From Uranotaenia lowii (taxonomy: Eukaryota; Arthropoda; Insecta; Diptera; Culicidae), in contig NC_073692.1 of the NCBI RefSeq assembly GCF_029784155.1, forward strand, positions 330,727,920-330,791,919: 64,000 nucleotides of DNA, read 5' to 3'. Below the pieces are notes generated by a model. The model made no database searches. It was not told the origin of the DNA and was given only the letters and a program-made list of their open reading frames with translations. This document shows positions 59,765 through 64,000 of this stretch, piece by piece. The first letter of the stretch is position 1, and each line of letters opens with the position of its first letter. The translations under genes and the position numbers were made by a program.

Positions 59765-60500
59765 ACATTTGACATTTGTTGAAGCCTGAAGCTTGGCATG
59801 ATATCCATGCCAACCTTATTGCCAAAAATGCAAGTCTAAAGCCTAGTCCACATCAGGCAGCTCGAACTGCGATTTTTGTTATGAGACGAACTTTGTTGTC
59901 TGTTCTTGTTTCTGGAAACCTGAGACAGTCTCAAAGCCTCTCGAATAAAATGGGAGCCACTGAGACCGTCTCGAGACGAGCTGTCTCCTAGTTTGGACTA
60001 GCCTTAAGAGCCTTTTATTAGGCCAAAAACGACATTGGTTAAAGATTGGTGCGAAATCAATCCACGCCAAACGTCAGTTTATCAATGCCAAAAATGCAAG
60101 TTTGAGGGCATTATGCTAAAAAAAAACATTCGTTAATTATGACATTTGATGAAGATTGGCATGATATCCATGTCCATCTTTAAAAAGCGTATATGAAAAT
60201 GTAAGTTTAAGAGCATAATGCCAAAAACGAGAAACTTGGAATGTGACATTTGTTGGAGATCGACACGAAATCAATTCATGCCAAACGTCCGCAAATTAAT
60301 GCCAAAAATGCAGGTTTATGATCATTATTCCAAAAACGACATCATTTCAATGCGACATTTGTTGAAGATTGGCATGATTTCCATGTCAATCTTCAACAAA
60401 TGAATGCCAAAAATGCAAATGTAACGGCATCATGTCAAAAACGACATCTTTTGAATGTGTCATTTTTGGCACGATATCTTTAATAAACGTAAACAAATTA
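59765..60500. repeat. Minisatellite with palindromic unit, about five copies
   Basis: Unit of roughly 130 bp: TGCCAAAAATGCAAGTTTAA, GGGCATTATGCCAAAAACGA, CATTTGTTGAAGATTGGCAT, GATATCCATGCCAATC. Within it, TTGAAGATTGGCATGA and the later TCCATGTCAATCTTCAA form a hairpin (best at about 60360-60398). One unit is interrupted by the MITE at 59840-60004. Confidence 0.75.
59840..60004. mobile_element. Small MITE with TAA target duplication
   Basis: Ends AGCCTAGTCCA and, reverse complement of right, AGGCTAGTCCA. TAA at 59837-59839 and 60005-60007. Neighbouring minisatellite units supply the empty site (AAGTTTAAGGGC). 165 bp, no coding. The 3-bp TWA-type duplication points to Harbinger-like transposition. 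Confidence 0.75.
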
Positions 60501-60722
60501 GTACCAAAAGTTGCAAGTTAAAAAAGATAGGTCAAATGTCCCAGTTTGATCCTTTTAAAATAACAAAAGCTGAGCGACGCTGGTCGATAATTTCTCGTAA
60601 ATGTTAAATCGTTTTCAAGGTGGGAAACGCAAAAATTTTGGAGCTGATATAGCCGTGAGACTTGGTGGTGCTGGAGGTTTTTTGGTGGTGATGGTGGTGG
60701 TGATTTTGAGGGGAACACTTAC

Positions 60723-60820
60723 CCGAGTGGAAGGTCGATCGCGATGGAACATTCCTGGGAAATGGAGCCGGTTGTCTGGAAGAATTAACGGCTGGTGTAA
60801 GACTATTGCGATTCACCATG
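60723..60820 (-). CDS. Par-1/MARK-family kinase, spacer-region exon (upstream)
   Basis: Minus-strand exon of 98 bp. The acceptor is CATCCAG (AG at 60822-60821) after a C/T/A-rich tract, and the donor is CGG then GTAAGT from 60722. Reading phase: one base completes a codon, then MVNRNSLTPAVNSSRQPAP, FPRNVPSRSTFHSG, and a final G that joins the next exon. The joined sequence across the splice is RSTFHSGQTRSRNSTAF. The RSTFH(S/A)GQ-type motif in a Ser-rich context is a feature I associate with MARK/Par-1 spacers, upstream of the basic LTTRFSKR segment of the next exon, in the correct order. Par-1/MARK phosphorylates microtubule-associated proteins and sets cell polarity. Upstream exons (kinase, UBA) are expected beyond 64000. 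Confidence 0.65.
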
Positions 60821-63019
60821 CTGGATGTTGTGTAGTAGAAGTAGTGGTGTGGTTGGTTGTTTATGGTGTGGAATTTAATTTTTGCGATTTTTCGGTCATT
60901 TCATTTTTGAGCGAATTTAGGTTGATCGGATTTTACAGATTTGATTTCAGATTTTTTTTTGGTTGTTGATCGGGTTGCGTGATGAGAAGAGGCAGGTTCG
61001 TGGTGGTGATGGTTGGATTTGGTTGGTTTGATATTTTCGATTACGGAGATAAAAACGGAAAAGAAAGAAGAAAAAAGAAACGAGAAAAAATGGTTTAAAA
61101 CACAAACGATATTTGGTTTAGCGGTTTCTAAAAGTAACTTAAGCTAGCTTACAAACTACATTTTAAAAAAAATAAAAACCCTTTGGAAGTACAGAAAAAT
61201 CCCACCCATAAAAATAAAACCAATACGCTAGAAGGGGAAGTACCAAACTTAAACTAACAAACGAACGCAGAGAAAGCTGCAACCAGATTGAGGGAAAAAA
61301 AATCGGAAATAACCAATAGTCAAACCAACAACAACAGTAACAATAACGATAAAAATTATAATATCAACAACAACGGCAACGTAAGTATGGGATTGAATGG
61401 AGTCTCTCTCTCTCTCTTAGTCGTGAGAGAGATAACGAGTCTTCTCTTCGGGAAGTACGAACCCGAACCGAAAACATACGATCGGGAACGAGAGAAAGAT
61501 TCGTTTTCGGCGAATTGAAATGGGAAATGGATATTTTTACTGTGAACCTTTTTTATGATAAAATTAGAGAAAAAATACAACCATAATTTTTAAAAATCTG
61601 ATTTCCTTGGTTTTCGACAAATGAATGTCAAATGAGTTTGGTGTAGGGTCAAACAATGGAAAAGATCACTCACTTATTTTTTTTAAATGTTAGTAAAGTA
61701 AATATATTTACAAAAAAATTGACAGAAATTTATTTACATATTTCAAAACATTTGTCTGATGAAGTTCAACAATTTATAAGAGTTGAACGTTGAATGATCT
61801 TTTGAATTGTTTCGGAATGATGTTCGAAATGTAATCGACGGTGAAAAAACTTCACATGTTGAGTGCCATGTCAGTTACCGGTTGTAGTTTGTGGCACTCA
61901 ACATGTTGAAAGAAAATGCATTTGGATGGAAAACAAATTTCTAAGATAAATCTAAACGTTTCAGGTGAGTAAAATTCATGCAAAAACTGTAGCAAGGCAG
62001 TGAATCGAAAAAGAGAAAAAAAAATTGACGAGACAATCCCTGAAGATGGGCAAAATCACGATCGAAACGTTGAAAATTGAGTCAGAAGCTGCTGCCCTTG
62101 ACGTCTTATATACACACTGACGGTTACTTTACCCTTCAATTAGTTCTACTATAAGATAACTATAATTGATTTTCGATTTTCTGTCTTTGTCAACCGACAA
62201 CAAATTCCAACTTAAAGGGTCAGTTTTCTTCGTGAAATGATGTAAGTAATATGCCGCCGTACCACAGGAAAAAATCGCTGAAGGTGTGCCTTTGATAATT
62301 GGACAGGGGGGGGGGGAAACCTGTTTTTCTATCCGCAAAAAAAAATCGACAAGAAAAACCACAAATGGACGACAGAGTGTGGGAGCAGCACAAATGACAA
62401 TCAATTTTACAAGTTTTAAGGACCGACTCTGGTAGTAGGTAGGCACCTAATGTCTCAGCGAATCAATCAATCATGTAGCGAGCCGGTAATCATCCGAATG
62501 ATTGGTGGAAATTGAAGGTTATGTCCAAGTACGACGTAATCGAGGCTTTAGACGACAAAAATCTATAATCCATATTTTTTCTTAGTTTTGGATTAATCCC
62601 AAAATTGGATTGTAAAATCGTTCAGTCAATTTATAGATCGGAAACATATGTTCCCAAAATAACAAAGCTCCGCTTTTCGATACCGGCGATAACTTTTCCA
62701 AGAACTATAAAATAACGGCGCTAAAGATATAATCGATAATCCCCAGCGAACAAAAACGGCAGTTGTCAATAAGGGGAAAAAGTTTTTTATCGCAATTACA
62801 CACCATCATTTCGGTGAAATTGTTATTGGTTTCTGATTCCTCGAATCTGGGGAGTGATTCGAATGAAATCGAAAGAGACACACATCGGTTTACCCACATG
62901 GATTGACGCCGAACTAAATTTAAAGTTTAAACAAGGCTGGAAAACCTCCAAATACCTGTGAGGTTCAGAGACATTATTCTATAACGACGTCAAGAGCGAC
63001 ATCGATTGTTGGTTGGGAT
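60821..63019 (-). other. Intron upstream of the 60.8-kb exon
   Basis: A-rich on plus between 61040 and 61520, with (TC)n at 61402-61419. A run of 11 G lies at 62306-62316. A retroelement-tail-like CGATCGAAACGTTGAAAATTG is at 62060-62080. No coding exon recognised. Confidence 0.4.
61854..61906. other. Short perfect-stem hairpin, candidate only
   Basis: ACATGTTGAGTGCCA (61854-61868) pairs exactly with TGGCACTCAACATGT (61892-61906) around a 23-base loop. The 15-bp stem is shorter than a usual microRNA precursor and does not extend well outward. It may be a relic of a palindromic element. Confidence 0.4.
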
Positions 63020-63536
63020 CAGGGTTGGTAAATTTCGCCCGTCACGCTTGACCCGACTAGTTTTTTTTTCATCAAACGACCGGCACCTTACTCAATTGAC
63101 GGAGCCTCACTACTCGCATGACGGATAAAGCACGACACCAATCAACATTTCTCCGTCATGCGACTGGCGAAGCTCCTACACATCCTCGATCGGCTGCTGT
63201 CGACAGGTACAACTAATTGAACGACTTGCTGGCAGAGAGCAACAATAGCAATAAAAAACTGAAAACGGGCTTGCTGGCAGGAGCAACAATAATAATAAAT
63301 GCGTTTCTTTTTCGTCTTTGGTCGTCTTCGGCTTGCTGGCAGGAGCAACAATAATAATAAATGCGTTTCTTTTTCGTCATCGGTCGTTGAAATGCGATTG
63401 CTTGACTAGGTCATTATTTTAGCTTCCAATGACTGGGGAATGAATGACTGGCAAACGAATTGACTGGTCGTTAAGGAACAGTCAAATGAGTTTGAAGGAC
63501 CATTTTACCGTTGACCGTTGAATTTTGCCAACCCTG
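63020..63536. mobile_element. hAT-type MITE with perfect 8-bp target duplication
   Basis: CAGGGTTGGTAAATTTC at the left and, on the reverse complement of the right, CAGGGTTGGCAAAATTC. Flanked by GTTGGGAT at 63012-63019 and 63537-63544. The 8-bp duplication with CAGGG ends is diagnostic of hAT. The interior contains a 60-bp direct duplication (CTTGCTGGCAGGAGCAACAA at about 63271 and 63333, with a diverged third copy at 63226). 517 bp, no transposase. Confidence 0.85.
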
Positions 63537-63544
63537 GTTGGGAT

Positions 63545-64000
63545 ACTAATCACCAAACTTGGGAATCAGTCCGACACGGAGTTTAGATTTGTTGAAATTA
63601 AAAATAACATAAATATGAATAGAAGTTTTTTGAACAATAACCAACGTTTCAATTCTTTTCAAGGATTGTAAAATTTCTTTTATGGTCTTCTTTGTAATAC
63701 AAAAAAAAATAACAAACACAAATTCTCGTCATGTTTTTAAATCTTGTATTTTATTATTGCTATTGAAAAATGAAATTTTTCGACATTTATAAAAATTTAG
63801 CAGTGAGCAGTTTTTTAAAGCTCATTATAATACAAAAAGATAAAACAAAAAAAATCAGTCAATAAAAAAACAGAAAGTTATTTTCAAGAATCTACAACAA
63901 AATGAAATTACAATTCCCTGAAAAAGACACAGAATAAAAAAGCGAAACGTTGGAAAAGTTAAACGCTTTACGCGTTAGATTATTCTGAAAACCGAATTTC
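63545..64000. other. Non-coding DNA, no gene seen
   Basis: AT-rich. AAGCGAAACGTTGGAAAAG near 63940 resembles a retroelement tail motif. Nothing else recognised. Confidence 0.4.

Larger units (their letters stand above)
53934..60722 (-). other. Intron of the putative Par-1/MARK gene (6.8 kb)
   Basis: Bounded by the donor at 60722 and the acceptor at 53934, with matching phases. It contains a MITE array, a SINE split by a MITE and a minisatellite, all listed separately. The remaining sequence (for example 58311-59759) shows no gene. Confidence 0.65.

Noticed and set aside
53230..61260. Short shared phrase GGGGAA(AA)GTACCAAACT at about 53251 and 61229
   Set aside because: Similarity ends after about 18 bases. 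It could be a small conserved intronic element but is too short to claim.
62040..62080. CTGAAGA..GAAAC considered as a hammerhead ribozyme of a Penelope-like element
   Set aside because: The required stems flanking the core do not pair, so only a retroelement-tail resemblance remains.

Overview
This is eukaryotic, repeat-dominated DNA, most likely from a mosquito (Culicidae) or a close dipteran relative. Pointers are: broken transposases with the catalytic spacing and motifs of the mosquito DD37E Tc1/mariner lineage; tRNA-derived SINEs; many small TIR elements with TA, TTA/TAA, TTAA, 8-bp and 9-bp target duplications; long AT-rich introns; arthropod-type initiator and splice signals. Two runs of exactly 500 N (25272-25771 and 49152-49651) show a scaffold of at least three contigs whose order and orientation were inferred, not sequenced.

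Little of the window is coding. Contig 3 (49652-64000) holds two minus-strand exons at 60820-60723 and 53933-53819. They splice in phase and encode a Ser/Thr-rich segment that I read as the spacer region of a Par-1/MARK polarity kinase. Contig 1 (1-25271) holds a plus-strand exon with a long leader and a Ser-rich N-terminus (7571-7777) ending in a consensus donor. Contig 2 (25772-49151) ends with a possible minus-strand first exon (about 48490-48110) below a TATA-like box. Everything else is intron or intergenic DNA filled with repeats.

Layout. 1.2-2.0 kb: TA-flanked MITE. 2.7-6.2 kb: two Harbinger-like TIR elements abutting at a shared TTA, the second carrying a large inverted array of a TTTTGTCA motif. 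6.5-7.8 kb: plus-strand first exon. 8.3-9.2 and 23.0-24.0 kb: DD37E transposase relics. 11.3 kb: MITE with 9-bp target duplication. 17.7-18.7 kb: 340-bp tandem duplication, one copy interrupted by a retroposed foldback element. 20.1-20.8 kb: heptanucleotide satellite. 26.1-28.9 kb: higher-order array built around a strongly conserved 20-bp core, interrupted by a SINE. 31.7-32.7 kb: 68-bp minisatellite. 32.9-35.1 kb: piggyBac-like TTAA element with internal GTGCAC-centred repeats. 35.5-37.2 kb: long imperfect palindrome. 39.3, 40.1-40.7 and 45.1-45.5 kb: further MITEs. 49.9-50.3 kb: LINE reverse-transcriptase relic. 54.2-56.9 kb: tandem MITE array inside the kinase intron. 57.2-58.0 kb: SINE split by a MITE. 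59.8-60.5 kb: minisatellite with an inserted MITE. 63.0-63.5 kb: hAT-type MITE.

For function, the clearest item is the kinase intron pair. For novelty, the best items are the conserved-core array at 26-29 kb (with single copies up to 22 kb away) and the reiterated GTGCAC motif inside the piggyBac-like element. All transposases seen are broken, so these are relics or non-autonomous copies. No bacterial-type system, CRISPR array, viral gene or intact RNA gene was found.
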